In this document: piece after piece, positions 11,773 through 24,303 of the stretch
Layout of the letters: each line of letters starts with the position of its first letter
Numbering within the stretch: the first letter of the stretch is position 1
Assembly (NCBI GenBank): GCA_007449985.2
Contig: VIIQ02000172.1
Span: 62,001-126,000, forward strand
Direction: 5' to 3'
DNA from: Desmodesmus armatus
Lineage: Eukaryota > Chlorophyta > Chlorophyceae > Sphaeropleales > Scenedesmaceae
DNA length: 64,000 nt
The notes under the pieces: model-generated
Seen by the model: only the letters and a program-made list of their open reading frames with translations
Database searches by the model: none
Told to the model about the DNA's origin: nothing
Position numbers and translations under genes: made by a program

Positions 11773-12511
11773 GACGGTGGTGCTCTACGTAGGTGAAGTG
11801 GTGTCCGGTGTGACACAAAACCCTTGAAGCAAGTTGGGAATCAAGTTGAAGCGCAGTTGCTGGCGGTGACAGTTGAAGGCTTGGATCTGGGTTTTGTGGT
11901 GTTGTAAGAGTAGCCAGGGACCATGACTGCCTGTAAGAACATGAATGGTGTACGCAATGCTCAGGTGTGTGTGTGCCGCTGTGCAGTGTTGATTTTCAGG
12001 CGCACAAGCAGCGGCTGACATAAGCTCAGATGGTAACGAAGGCTTTGTAGCATGATGGTACTAACTTTGCCTGGATGGAAAGTCTGCTGCACCTTGGATT
12101 CCATTAGACAACAGGCCCCTCACGCGGCAACTGATACGGCCATCTTCCTTTACAGCCACAAGTCATCACAACAACAGCTGGCAGCAAGCACCCCAGTCTG
12201 CACATGCCCCTTAAGTACTTGCACCTGACCAACACACTGCATACAACACACAACTTGTATGATACACAGTTCCAATAGTAGCATGGGCACAGCTGGACAT
12301 GACCGGGAGGCCACGAGGGGACCCTTCTGCTGCAGCATGCCCAACCAACAACGAGAGTACCGCCCAGTGGTGAAAGTATCCACTTGTCACAACCTCCACC
12401 CCCGCCTCCCGCCCAATAGCACCCGCTGCCACAGAAGGCAAGGCACACAACAGCGACATGTTCAGCGCTCAGCTGCTGCTCACTCTGCTCACATTCACGC
12501 GTCACTAAAAG
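11773..12511. other. Intergenic, CAP-G2 downstream flank
   Basis: No gene supported on either strand. Reading frames here are short and lack codon bias or domains. It probably holds the 3' untranslated region of CAP-G2. Confidence 0.5.
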
Positions 12512-12690
12512 CTAAGAGCCTTGCTCGTCCAGCGCAACTGAAACTCGCAGAGATGCTGGCAGTGGCAGACCGTTGTCGACGGCCCACAGCTTTGCAGCGT
12601 CTATCATAACCTGCTGCCGTAAGGAGCCACTACCAGTGAAACCTTTGGGACAGCCGACAACTCTGAGGGAGAGGGGCTGATGTTGGTTAG
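12512..12690 (-). pseudogene. Relic C-terminus of the cluster's LRR family
   Basis: Reads QQVMIDAAKLWAVDNGLPL then PASLRVSVALDEQGS and a stop, matching the C-terminal block shared by the full LRR genes (EEQRGMIDAAKLW...PASLRVSV). Upstream similarity fades within about 80 bp and no leucine-rich part remains, so this is a truncated family member. Confidence 0.7.
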
Positions 12691-13177
12691 GGTAGTGAGG
12701 GAGACCCAGGAGACGTGCAGAAGAGCTGTCAGGCAGCTTACACCTGCACCCACCCTTGCTAATTGACACTGGCAAGCTGGCCATGGGTGGCCACCTCGTT
12801 GTAATAAGATCACCTCGTGTCACTAGTCAAGAGTCAAGAGTGGTGCCAGCCTATGCAGGACTGGGTGGGAGCCAACGTGCGCATAGCAGGCGCCGCCACG
12901 TGGTGGTGACTCGCAGTTGGGGTTGCAAGGTGTCCTAGCCAGATTCATACAGCTTCATGCCCTCCTCTCACTGCTGCATACTGCTCTGCTCCGCTCCTAG
13001 GCCCGCCATCAGGGGCAACACACACACTGGGACAAACATGCACATAATACACACAACCTGTCAGGTTGCAAAACACCACCATATGCACAACCAAAACCGG
13101 GCAACACACGAGCAGTTTCCGCATCAGCCGGTGACTTCTGCTGCAGATCCTCAAATGCAGCCATGCGTCACTGCAAG

Positions 13178-16041
13178 CTAAGGGGGGTAAGATGCATGTT
13201 GAGAAGGCACCACTGACACACGCAGCGATGCTGGCAGAGGCAGACCTTGCTCGGCTACCCAGAGCTTGGCAGCATCTATCATGCCCCGCTGCTCCTCCGT
13301 GCGGACTACCAGCGTAACCTTGGGTACCACAGCCAACCCAACCAGCAACATGCCGACAGCCTCCACACTGCAGGCAGGGGCTTCCCCTGTGGCAACATGC
13401 ACCACCGCACTCAGCTCTCTCACGCAACACACACTGACAAGCTGTGGCAGCAGCATCAAATCAGCAACAGGTAGTCCCGTCAGCCCGTGCATGTGCAGGC
13501 ACTGCAGCTGAGGAGCGCCCGCACGAGCTGCTGCAGCTGCACTTGCAAATGCAGCAAAATCAGAACGGGGACATGGACACAGCTCCAAGTGTGTCAGATG
13601 CTTGAACATCGCGAGGGACTTGAACGCTGTTGTATGGGCGTCGGCAGATTCAGCAGTCACGGTAAATAGCTTGGGCATTTCAAGCCGTTGCAGAGCAGGG
13701 CAGCAGCGGCTGAGTGACAAGATATCATCAGCAGATACCTCACAGAACCTTATGCAAGTAAGGTTTGGAACAGCTGCAAACGGGATGCCGCTGCAGCAGG
13801 CGTCGCGCAGCTCCCTGACTTGGTGACACACCAAACTGCTCACACCCAACTCATCAGCTGCACTCCAACCCCCCGAAATCTCCGTCAACTGGGTTGAACC
13901 ATGGAACACAGGCAGATAGCGGCTGGTGTCCCACACCCAAGCACCTACTGAACGAAGCCCCTTGAGCTCGAGAATTACGCCAAGAAATCCATCATGCCCC
14001 TGGGATGCCTCCTCAGTAGCACAAGTATCCACGTCGATGTGCAGACGTGTGAGCTGTGTGAGCTGCGCCAGGGCCGCCCACTCCTGTGGGCTCCATGCTA
14101 CCGGTGACTGACGTGGGTGAGGGTCTGTGATTTGTGAAGTAGTACCTTGCACCTGCATGCCATGATGGATGAAGGCACACACTGACATGTCACACCTGTG
14201 GCTACAGATATCAAGTTGATGTCTGTATATTATTAAGTATTATATAATAATATAAATATTTGATAATATCAACAAGATCGTACCAGGCATATGTTGACAG
14301 CAAGGAGGACACGTCCAAGGGCAGGGATTTGTTGAAAGTGACACACCCACTTTCTTCACCAGGCTCCCCGAGAGGCCCTACACCCTGGGGCACTGCCTGG
14401 ACGGCTCACCCTGGTGAAAGCCCTATGGCGCCCCCCCCTCCCCAAGGCCCCAGACTGCCCTATTTTCAAGGCAATTTGAAGGATGTGCAGCAGTCCGTCT
14501 TTAAGGCCCAATTGCCCCACCCCTGGGGGCATGCTCCTGAGCTTGAACGCCCCAAGCCCTCCCCCCTGCTGAAAAAGGTCCCTTTGGCAGTTCAATTTGT
14601 TCTCTACCCCATTCTCTACATCAACATGACGCCGAGAGACAACACAAATGACCTCCGGAACATGTTGACGCACCTCGAGGTCTTGCAGGGCAACACACCT
14701 ACTGACACTGCTCAAGTCCATGCCTGCCTCCAAAGACAGCTCCAGCTTTGTCAGGGTGGTCAAGCACCCCGGGAACTCCTGAACAGCAAGCTGCAGCCCC
14801 TCGCCTTCCTGTTTTGGCGGGCTATCAGCTGCTCCTAGCGTATGGATGGTGAGCGCCTGCAGCTTTGACAGCCCTGTGAGCAGCTGAAGGTCCTGCTGCG
14901 TGAATGGATGAGTCACCTGTTGGTAAGCAGCCGCAGCATGCAGCAGCGCCGAGCAGGCATCAGAACGGCCGTCCGGCGGTGTAGTCGCTGCCCCATGGTA
15001 GCAGTAGCGCTGCAGCATGACTAGTGAACGATGTCTCCTGTCGGTGTATGATGCATGATCGCAGATGAGCAACAGACCTGCTGTGAGGCCCTCGGATGTC
15101 AAAAGCATTGGCCGTTTGCCCCCAACTGGCAGTTGCAACTGCCGTGCAGAGTGCGTACCTCGGCACCAAATGAGAGCACCAGCTTTGTGAGGGTGACAAT
15201 CTTGCCAAGTGACAACAAGGCAGCATTGTCTGAATAATCTGTGTCGATGTGGAGGCCTAGGTAGTTGACGCCTGTCGCATGCTTCTGGAGCTGGCATAGC
15301 ACAGGGTCAAGCTGGCCGGAAGTGCTGCCTCCATCACGTTTGATGCCGATGGTGTGAAGGTGGGGCAGCCTGCACGCCACAGCGCAGCACAGCACAATAC
15401 GAGAAGGACCGGCGCTGGGTGAAAAAGGCACACACAGGTTGGATGACAAGCATGCACCGTTTGCAGGCGTCAAACATCAACGACGAGAAAGGAGACTTCA
15501 ATTGCCTGCTGGTTTCAATGTGAAGCCTACCAATGCAGTAGCCACACTGGCATTAATGATTCGAAATAAATAAAAACTATTTATTTTGGATTAAAATTAA
15601 GTAATTTATTTTAAATTAAAATAATTTAAAATAAAAAAAAACAGTCGGTATTTTGAGCAGCACTGTTGAGGCTCACCCTGCGAGTAATGGACTGATGCTG
15701 GCATACACGCTGGCCATGCTGCTGCTGCTCCATGCACACGCCAAATGATTACAGTTGGGGAAGGCAGCTGCGCACTGCCTTGCAACCTTTGCGCTGTGGA
15801 AAGGGTTGTCAGCGTCCTGCAGCTGCTTGGTCAGGTCCAGCCGCTGTATGCTGGGCTGGAGCGCCGGGCGCAGCTGGCTGCATGTGAGGCGCACTGCGCC
15901 TGCTGACCCCTGCTCAAGCAGCTTGGGCAGCAAGTGCGCTGTGAGCACGTCTTGAAGCTGAAAGTTCAGTTGGGAGAGGCAGCGCAGGAGAGCTGACTCA
16001 GCAGCAGGTTCTGCCGCTGGTGCTGGTGCTGCTGGGTCGGC
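13178..16041 (-). CDS. Leucine-rich-repeat protein with F-box-like N-terminus, copy 1
   Basis: Exons in gene order: 16041-15677, 15369-15159, 14916-14674, 14152-13178, all GT-AG and in one frame (598 codons with stop). The first exon carries LLPKLLEQGSAGAVRLTC followed by SQL, resembling an F-box helix pair; the rest is leucine-rich repeats (LTQLTRLHIDVDT, CCPALQRLEMP, FKHLTHLELCPC, APQLQCLHMHG) and a conserved tail ending PASLRVSV. F-box/LRR proteins select targets for SCF ubiquitin ligases; that role is inference here because the F-box match is weak. The true start is unresolved: the exon opens after a gtgcag acceptor, and a conserved ATGGAGGTGAA upstream (ATG at 16162) may begin the gene. 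Introns carry unusually AT-rich patches not present in the sister copies. Confidence 0.65.
14216..14275. other. AT-rich patch in LRR copy 1 intron 3
   Basis: A ~50-bp run of almost pure A/T (tattaagtattatataata) in otherwise GC-rich DNA. Absent from the corresponding introns of the sister genes. Confidence 0.7.
15549..15643. other. AT-rich block in LRR copy 1 intron 1
   Basis: About 90 bp of near-pure A/T with internal inverted-repeat character (aattaagtaatttatttta), beside the first coding exon. It has no counterpart in the other copies and could be a small insertion or a nucleosome-free regulatory stretch; nothing in the sequence decides. Confidence 0.7.
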
Positions 16042-16327
16042 CTGCACAGTACACCACCACAAGCAGCAATACATGCAACAGGAATGAGGCCTGCACAGTG
16101 CTCGCATCAGTTCAGTTGCCATTACATGAAGTGTCTTTTTGGCAAGTACAATTCACCTCCATTGCCAGTCTTGCTCAGCACTGCAAGCCTTGCAGGTGCT
16201 GCCAAGAGTGTCGGAAGGCTGTCGAGCGCTGAGAAGTGATGTTGGATTTCAAATTGGTGGAGTTTTTTTGTGTGTGGACAGTATCGCCGTGTTCTGTTGT
16301 GACCAGGGTGCAAGGTGATCTGTTGCC

Positions 16328-17307
16328 AGGGCTATGTGTGCGTGGATGTGTCATGTGGCTAGTATTGTCAGCAGGACAGCAGGTTTTTCGCACCCGCGCG
16401 TGTCACGATGTGCAGCACACGGTAGCAGGTATAGCCCAGTGGGTTAGCATGAGCTCTGCCCTCGCGTTGCATGCACAGGGTGTCACGTGCTGGTGTGTCT
16501 GTGTGCTGGGGCCAAGGCTTGGCTGCAGGGCAGCAGGTTTGATGGGGGTTGTTCACCTTGTCAGGGCTCTGTGTGCGTGGATGTGTCATGTGGCTAGTAT
16601 TGTCAGCAGGACAGCAGGTTTTTCGCACCCGCGCGTGTCACGATGTGCAGCACACGGTAGCAGGTATAGCCCAGTGGGTTAGCATGAGCTCTGCCCTCGC
16701 GTTGCATGCACAGGGTGTCACGTGCTGGTGTGTCTGTGTGCTTGACTGCACGCATGCTGCGTGCTGGGGCCAAGGCTTGGCTGCAGGGCAGCAGGTTTGA
16801 TGGGGGTTGTTCACCTTGTCAGGGCTCTGTGTGCGTGGATGTGTCATGTGGCTAGTATTGTCAGCAGGACAGCAGGTTTTTCGCACCCGCGCGTGTCACG
16901 ATGTGCAGCACACGGTAGCAGGTATAGCCCAGTGGCTTAGCATGAGCTCTGACCTCGCGTTGCATGCACAGGGTCACGTGCTGGTGTGTCTGTGTGCTTG
17001 ACTGCACGCATGCTGCGTGCTGGGGCCAAGGCTTGGCTGCAGGGCAGCAGGTTTGATGGGGGTTGTTCACCTTGTCAGGGCTCTGTGTGCGTGGATGTGT
17101 CATGTGGCTAGTATTGTCAGCAGGACAGCAGGTTTTTCGCACCCGCGCGTGTCACGATGTGCAGCACACGGTAGCAGGTATAGCCCAGTGGGTTAGCATG
17201 AGCTCTGCCCTCGCGTTGCATGCACAGGGTGTCGCGTGCTGGTGTGTCTGTGTGCTTGACTGCACGCATGCTGCGTGCTGGGGCCAAGGCTTGGCTGCAG
17301 GGCAGCA
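16328..17307 (+). repeat. Four-copy satellite, unit about 235-258 bp
   Basis: The marker gtgtgcgtggatgtgtcatg recurs at 16336, 16571, 16829 and 17085. Units are nearly identical; the first lacks a 23-bp insert (starting ttgactgcacgcatgctgcg) found in the others. Each unit holds tagcccagtgggttagcatg, which fits the RNA polymerase III A-box consensus, and three hold a weak B-box-like ggtttgatggg about 105 bp later. No open protein frame is conserved as such; the frames repeat only because the DNA does. Confidence 0.95.
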
Positions 17308-17569
17308 TCAAGGCACAACGCACTGTGCGTTCATGACTTGGTTTTTTTGTCTTACGTTAACGTTAATGTTCCACGACGGCTTTCAAAAGGACTGTGATCA
17401 TTTGCCAGTATTTTCAGTGACAGCTGCTGCTGCTGTTGTCGGTCTCGGCGGGATGCGGGACTGTGTATCGAACACATCCCTATCAGATGCTGTTGGTAAC
17501 ATGGTTATTGTACGTCTCTACTCCCTGAGCGCTCTTCACTAGCCCCTCTTGGACATCATCACACATCAC

Positions 17570-19643
17570 TCACGAGTCATCGCGAGATGCCTGACTGTTC
17601 GTCCAGTACTGTTGTAGTCCTTTTTGAAAGTCGTCGTGTAGCCTGATCGTCTCGCTCAGGTCAACTGGCTCGGCTCCAAAGTCAAACGCCAGCTCCAAGG
17701 ATGACAGCTGCTGTCTTACAGCTCCAGTTTACTAACTCGTTCAAACAAACTGACCAAACAGCGATTCAAGGGTGACACAAGCCTACGCAGAGACTGGGTC
17801 TTGGATGACTTAACGACAGTTCTATGTCAGCAGCATGCTATGCTATTGAATTAAACCCTCTTCGGGCCCTGTTACACATCACACATCACAGCACTGCGTA
17901 CCCAAATCGTCCATGTAACCATCATCAACATAGCTGTAGGCCTGGCCTCACACATGAGGGATTTCAGCTGTTCAACACCCTGTCCCCAGAGGGTAAACAG
18001 CAACCACCGTTGCTTCTCAACAGAGTCCCTAGCCGTCTTGGGCAGCTGCTTTGGCAAAGTAGCACTGACAGCATGTTTCTGAAGACGGACAATCGTCTCC
18101 AAGGCTGTCTCTGTCACTTCCTCAAGCCTGCACTGCAGCGCACCGGTCAGGAGACTGGAAATCTGCTTGTCTGCATCAAGGAGTGCGGCCTGTGCTGCTG
18201 CATACTTGTGTGTGCACAGGACTGACTCAGCAGGAAAGCGCACCGCTTCCGCCCGCATCTGCGCACGTGCCGCCTCTCGTGCCAAGTCTTGCTGCTGCAG
18301 CCGCTTCACGTGGCCCTCGTCCAAGCCCAGCAGGTGCTTCTTCTTCTTCCGCAGGCGGTTGGCAAACCTGCCGACGCTTGCTGCAATCCATGGACCAAAC
18401 TCCCTGTGCATGTACGCCTCAAACTCAGGATCGAAGACACTGTGGTCAGGCACACCACACATGACACCTACATGTACAAACAGAAACCAATCATGAGATA
18501 GCGCCATGGGGATAATAGGGATATGCCTTGGGAATATGCCTCGGGGATATGCACAACACGGTGGCTGGAGAAAAGCACATGCACCCCCCCCCCCCCTCCC
18601 CCTTCCCCGCATCGACTGATTTACCTGTGGCACAGAGCATAGGGTCTGCACTTGAACTTGAGTGGCAGCAGTCGATCACTTCCACCATCTGTCCACAGTA
18701 AACTACACGGCAACCAATCAGAACAAGGAACCCTGATCAGCACAAGTTGAGTGAGCAGTGGGGTAGGGGTGGGGTGGGGTGGGGGTGGCTCGACACTGTA
18801 GGGGATTGGGGTGGGGGTTCAGGTGCCAAGGGGATTGGGGTGGGGGTTCAGCAAGCAGTCCATAGGAGTCAGCACTTCACGACACCCTTGCACAAACAGG
18901 GAGGCATTGCGCCTCGCAAAAAATATTCACAGTGGGCATGGTAGAGGCACAACTTGGTAGAGCCCTCCCCCTCTATGTGTGATGAACCCCTTATGTGTGT
19001 GTTTGCAAATGGCATTGGCCATCAACATGGGCATGATGCAACTGCCCTGTACCTGTCAACAGACTCTCCAGCTCTGTCTGCATCAAAAGCTTTGCCTCTG
19101 CCGATGTTGCCTGGGGAGCGTGCCCTGCCACTGCCCGACCTCCAGCAGCTGCGGGTGCAAAAGCCGCACCTACAAGGGCAACAGCAGTGATGCAAGATGC
19201 TAGTGAATGCTATCAGTATGCAAAATGCACGCCACTGTGCAGAGTGAAAGAATGGCAGCAACTCGCCCAGATCAAGCACACGCCTCTCTGCTTGCGGACA
19301 TCACCAGCCTGAACACCCAACAATGGTTGTCTGACAGACCCTCCTCACCCGAGTCCACCTCCATAGTTGAGTCCCCAACAGTAGGCAGACCATAGGAGTT
19401 GGCCGCTGTTGTGGCTTCTGGCATGCTTGCTGAAGTGCCACATGCTCTACTTTTGTAGTACTCACACTGCCTGATCAACGTCTGGAGCGGTTGCCAAGCT
19501 GTGCGTTGTCTGCTGTTTTGCTGCTGCTGGTGGTGGAACTCAAAACAACCTGTTCACTGCTCGGAGAGTCAATTGCTCACCTTCAGCATTGTTTCTTGTA
19601 GTTGAGTCTTTTCGCCCTTCAAGCCGGCGTCTGCAGAAAGCCT
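17570..19643 (-). CDS. Unrecognised multi-exon protein with coiled-coil segments, N-terminus unresolved
   Basis: Six exons join in frame through good GT-AG sites: 19643-19581, 19481-19349, 19169-19053, 18702-18625, 18467-17902, 17710-17570 (365 aa plus TGA). The first is helical (GLKGEKTQLQETMLK). Then come an acidic linker, LMQTELESLLT, a Cys/Ser-rich stretch (VYCGQMVEVIDCCHSSSS), a segment EFEAYMHREFGPW followed by a basic RLRKKKK patch, a long helix rich in Arg/Gln/Ala, and a C-terminal FDFGAEPVDLSETIRLHDDF. I do not recognise the family. Phase agreement across five junctions argues it is real. The donor at 17902 is the weakest choice. The 5' exon should lie beyond 19643 and would have to pass or overlap the small plus-strand gene. 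Confidence 0.5.
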
Positions 19644-19761
19644 CTGCGGGATCAATCAACACACCCACACCCAGACTGCAGACTCAGCAGAGCAACATCC
19701 CAACACACTCCACAGCTTGGCAGCTGTCAGCAGCAGTAGGAGGACCCGCGTAGTCAGCATT

Positions 19762-20005
19762 ATGGCGTTCTTCAAGCGAGTCATGGACCACTTGCTCAAC
19801 CAGGTCCTGGTTGAGACACTGGCCAACAGCAAGTGGTTCCAGAAGTTTGCAGTGCACACACACAAGCTCAGCAAGGAGGTTGCAGAGAAGGGTGAGCGAA
19901 CTTTTTGATTCTCTTATGACACACCTCTGTTCACTGTAGACTATGAAGGGCTGCATGTCAAGCAGCTGTGCTGTATGCTTGCGCTGCAGCAGCATTGCAT
20001 GTAGC
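19762..20005 (+). CDS. Possible small two-exon protein
   Basis: Exon 1 (19762-about 19893) starts ATGGCG and encodes MAFFKRVMDHLLNQVLVETL then ANSKWFQKFAVHTHKL, with strong G/C third positions and a gtgagc donor. A ctgtag acceptor near 19941 leads to DYEGLHVKQLCCMLALQQHC and a stop near 20005, about 64 aa in all. The N-terminus looks like a short amphipathic organelle or membrane-associated protein, but I cannot name it. The opposite strand is open here too, so strand choice is uncertain. Confidence 0.35.
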
Positions 20006-20492
20006 GTGGCAGCAACGGCAGGCATGTCGTGTGATGGATGCCGTGCTTTTTCACCAGTACTTTCACCACCGGAAACTACTCCTCCACAGGCAGCAGTAGG
20101 TTCAGTAGCACTGCAGTTGGCAGCATGTATCCCCAGCCCGGCATCGAATATTCCTGGTATCAAAGGCAACCATGCAGGTCTGGTCCCATGCACGCATGCA
20201 TGGGCCTGCCGTGACATGCCAGCTACAGTATCCCGGACCTGTTGCAACTGTAGTATCCCTGATACAGAGTTCACATGCAAGCTCTGAACACCGCGCAGGC
20301 TAACATGTGCGTCGCCAGCATACATGTACAGCATTATTATTCAGCAGCACCTGGTGGTGACGGAGACTGCCAAATGGAGGTGATCACCCTCACTTCATGA
20401 CTTTGCCAAGAAGACACTTTATGCCGTTGACATCACTCATGTACTATGCAGGACTCACTACTGCTGCGTGTTGTGGATGCCACACTTTGCAG

Positions 20493-23174
20493 GCCGGCCC
20501 AGCAGCACCGGCAGCAGCAGCAGAACCTGCTACCACATCAGCCCTCCTGCACTGCCTCTCCCAGCTTGACGACGTGGTAACAGACCACCTGCTGCCCAAG
20601 CTGATTGAGCAGGGTTCAGCAGGCGCAGTGCGTCTCACATGTAGCCAGCTGCGCGCGGCGCTCCAGCCCAGCATACAGCACTTGGATTTAACCAAGCAGC
20701 TGCAGGACGCTGATAACCCTTTCCACAGTCTCAAGGTCGCCAGGCAACTGACAGCTGCCTTCCCCAACTGCACTCATCTGGGTTTTGCATGGAGCAGCAG
20801 CATGGTCAACATGTATCGCAGCATCAGTCAGTTGCTGGCGGGGTGAGTGCTGTTCAGCAAATAGAGCGCTGAGGCTGCTGCATCTTTGGTGAAAGCAGCA
20901 GGCGGGCTGTGCTGGCATTGCCTCCATGTTGGGTTGGCTGTGTGAACCCTGGCAGGGGACATCAAGTATAAACCCCCACTCCTACCCCTGCACCCTTCAC
21001 ACACCTGCGGTGGGTTCATCAGCGCACCCATGCTCCCTTGAGTAGCTTACTAGCTGTTGCAAGCTGCACACATCACATGATAGTATTCACTTCAGGGTGT
21101 AAGCTTGCCAACTTCGCCTGCATGCGTCATCTTCGAAGCTTACAAGCCATCATTTCTGTGTGTGCTGCGCTGTGGGGTGCAGGCTGCCCCAACTTCACAC
21201 CGTCAGCATCAAGCTTGAGGGCGGCAACACTGCTGGCGCGCTTGACCCCATGCTGTGCCAGCTACACACGCATGCGACAGGCTTGTGCTCCCTGAGCCTG
21301 CGGCTCGGCACCGACTATACAGACGACCCTGCCTGGGCATCACTTGGCAAGATGGTTACCTTGACAAGCCTACTGCTCTCGTTTAGTGTCGGGGTGCGCA
21401 TGCAGGAAAACTTGTGCTGATTGAGTGACGCCTGTGCATAAATGGCCACCCGTTGGTTGCTTTGGTGGCGGTTTTGTCCACAAGCATGGACTGCCCAACT
21501 GTGGAGACTAAGCAGTATCCAGACATGCATGCTTGGTATTGTTGAATTTCTTGCATGCCTTACTGGACCCTGACCTTTTGATTAGGGTGTGAATGGCTTG
21601 AGGTGCACGGCATTGCTTGGACTTCGTCTGGTCGATGCATGGGCGGGAAACCTGGCACACACACCATCTGCGCCTTCCGCTGTCATGGCTTCATGCCTGA
21701 TGATCATCTTAGGGCCATCAGCAGTTCTCGCTGCCCAATTGGACACAGCGCTTCTCACACCTGCATCTTGTTGCTGCATGCTGGCAGGTGGCTCATCCAT
21801 TCAAGCAGCAGGACCTGCGGTTGCTCACAGGGCTGTCAAGGCTGCAGGCGCTCAGCATCCATGCGCCGGGAGCAGCAGTCCAACTCATCAGTGATGACCC
21901 GCCACACCAGGATGGCGCGGGACAGCAGCTTGCTGTTCAGGGGTTCCCAGGGTGCTTGACCACCCTGACCAAGCTGCAGCTGTCGCTGGAGGCCTGCATT
22001 GACTTGAGCAGTGTCAGTGGGTGTGTCGCCCTGCAAGACCTGCAGGTGCGGCGGGGCTTCATCTTGACGGATCTTGCGTTTCTTCCACATCGAGCAGGCT
22101 TTTTTTTGCGTACTTGCCACAACGAACAGGGCGTCGTTCCTTCTCCGTGAGGTAGCAATGATAATCACATTTACGAGCTTTGCATCGGCAGGCGTGATAA
22201 AATAGAATGAAGGTTCCGATACACCGACATGTGTTGTGTGCGTATGCAGGTGCGAGCTGTCATAGTGGACGAGCCTCGTCAGTGGCCGGCAGCATGGAGC
22301 CCGCAGGAGTGGGCGGCCCTGGCGCAGCTTACACAGCTCACACGTCTGCACATCGATGTGGATACTGTGGCTGACGGGAGGCATGATGGATTGCTTCGCG
22401 TCATCCTGGAGCTCAAACAGCTTCGTGCTGTAGGTGCCCATTTGTGGGACACTGATCGCTACCTGCCGGTGATTCATGGCATCGCCCATTTGACCAAGAT
22501 TTCTGGGGGTGGACTGAAGCTGATCAGTTGGATGTGAGCAGTCTGGTGTGTTCACAGGTGAAGGAGCTGCGCAAAGCCTGGGGTGATGACCTCCCATTTG
22601 CAGCCTTCCCGCACCTTACTGGCGTATCGTTCTCTTATGCACACGCTTCTGATGTCCTGTTACTTAGTCGCTGCTGCCCTGCGTTGCAACGGCTTGAACT
22701 GCCAGATGATGTCAGCATGGGGGGTGTACTCACCACCCGCACACCGGCCTTCAGGTCCCTCGCAACTTTCAAGCATCTCACACATCTCGAGCTGTTGGTG
22801 TCTGACCGTGCTGATTTTGTCGCACTTGTCAATGGAGCAGCCGCTGCTGGCGCTCCACAGCTGCAGTACCTACACGTGCATGGCCAGTAAGTGTACTGGA
22901 TCTGATGCTGCTTCCGCAGCTTGTCAGTGTGTGTGGCGTGAGAGAGCTGAGTGTGGTGCTGCATGTTGCCAGAGAGGAAGCCAGTGCTTTTTATGTGGAT
23001 GCTCTCTACATGTGGCTGGCTGGGTTGGCTGTGGTGCCTAAAGTTTCGCTACTAGTCCGCACGGAAGAGCAGCGGGGCATGATAGATGCCGCCATACTCC
23101 GGGTAACCGGGAACGGCTTGGCACTGCCAGCATCTTTGCGTGTTTCAGTGGGGCCTTCTTCACATGCCCCTTAG
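20493..23174 (+). pseudogene. LRR family copy 2, inverted and frameshifted
   Basis: Same plan as the minus-strand copies: exons 20493-20842 (350 nt), 21183-21393 (211 nt), 21788-22045 and 22250 to about 23174. Relative to the siblings it lacks one base near 22503-22511 (tctgggggtgg instead of tctggcggatgg) and one near 22881-22886 (catggcc instead of catgggcc). Both break the last exon; after each the family sequence resumes in another frame (DVSSLVCSQVKELR; LMLLPQLVSVC). Both losses are in or beside G-runs, so sequencing error is possible, but as written the gene is broken. It is the only family member on the plus strand. Confidence 0.7.
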
Positions 23175-24303
23175 CTTGCAGTGACGGATGACAGCATGCT
23201 TTGAGACTCAGCAGCAGAGGTCGCGGCTAAATCGACAATTGTTGGTGTTGTGGTTGTGCGTATGGTGGTGGTTTGGGCAGATCAGTGGTGGGAGACTGCA
23301 TGCATCATGAAATATGCCAAGGTGGCGCACTTTTCACTTGCAGCTTTCCTGTCGCATGGAGGTCAAGGTGTATGATATGTTTGTCCCCTGTGGCACCTGG
23401 CAGGTTTCATGTGGTATGTGTTTGTGCGTGTCTCAGTGCGTGTTTACCCCGGGTGGTGTGCCTGGGAGTGGAGCAGAGCACAGCATTATGCAGCAGTGGG
23501 ACTCGGAGGAGGGGATGAAGCTGTTTAGAACTGGCTTGAAAACCTGCAAAGGGACATCCCTCTCACAATGGGCGCACGCATACATGCAGACTTTGTCAAT
23601 ACTGTACACCTCCACCAAGCCAACATATAGCAGGACGTTTGCTGGGACCCTGGCCTGACCAGATGCCGCCAACAACTGGCTGAATCACACTGCAAACGTA
23701 CACTCAATCACACAATGAGGACACACTTTTTGAGAATAGCCTGCTGTCCAACATGGCATCATCATCGTCATCAGGATCATGTATGTACATGCTCGATGCA
23801 ACTCATGTGTCGTACACACAAACACAAGCTACATTCACAACCTGCCGTTTTCATAAGTGTGCTTATTGGCGCAGGACACAATCCTATCATACACCTCAGG
23901 TGTTGAGCTAGTCAACTTGAAGGCTTCCACACGCACAACAGCCACTACATGATACAGCAGCCCCTGCCGCGCTCGCCCTGCTGGCCTCGGCTGTCGCCCT
24001 TTTAAGTGTCCCAGGGCCCCCCGGCCTGTACCTTACGTGAACTAGTTGGTGTACAGGCCGGACTGCTGCTGCATGCGTGCACGCCAGCCGTCAGAGTCAT
24101 AAAGAGCTGCACAAAGGGGCATGCCTACAGATGACAGAAAGGCTGCAGATGACAACAGCCCAACCCCGGGCTTTCAAATGCTGCATGCATCTTCCTACCA
24201 GGCCAAAACACCAATATACGCACAACCATAAACGATGTGGCACACAAGCGAATGCCACATCAGGCGGTGATCTCTGCTGCTGAGTCTCAAAAGCAGCCAT
24301 GCG
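23175..24303. other. Spacer between inverted LRR copies 2 and 3
   Basis: No gene supported. Parts such as the stretch around 23460-23660 and tgatacagcagcccctgccg near 23950 recur in the spacers at about 12.9, 27.7, 31.6 and 35.5 kb, showing that the duplicated unit includes downstream flank and not just the gene. Confidence 0.6.

Noticed and set aside
16328..17307. Repeats considered as a CRISPR array
   Set aside because: Units of 235-258 bp with no unique spacers between short direct repeats, in a eukaryotic genome. It is a satellite.
19684..20334. 216-codon minus-strand frame
   Set aside because: The plus strand here has a more coding-like exon with a good donor, and I could not connect this frame in phase to the minus-strand gene below it. 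It may still hold an upstream exon of that gene.
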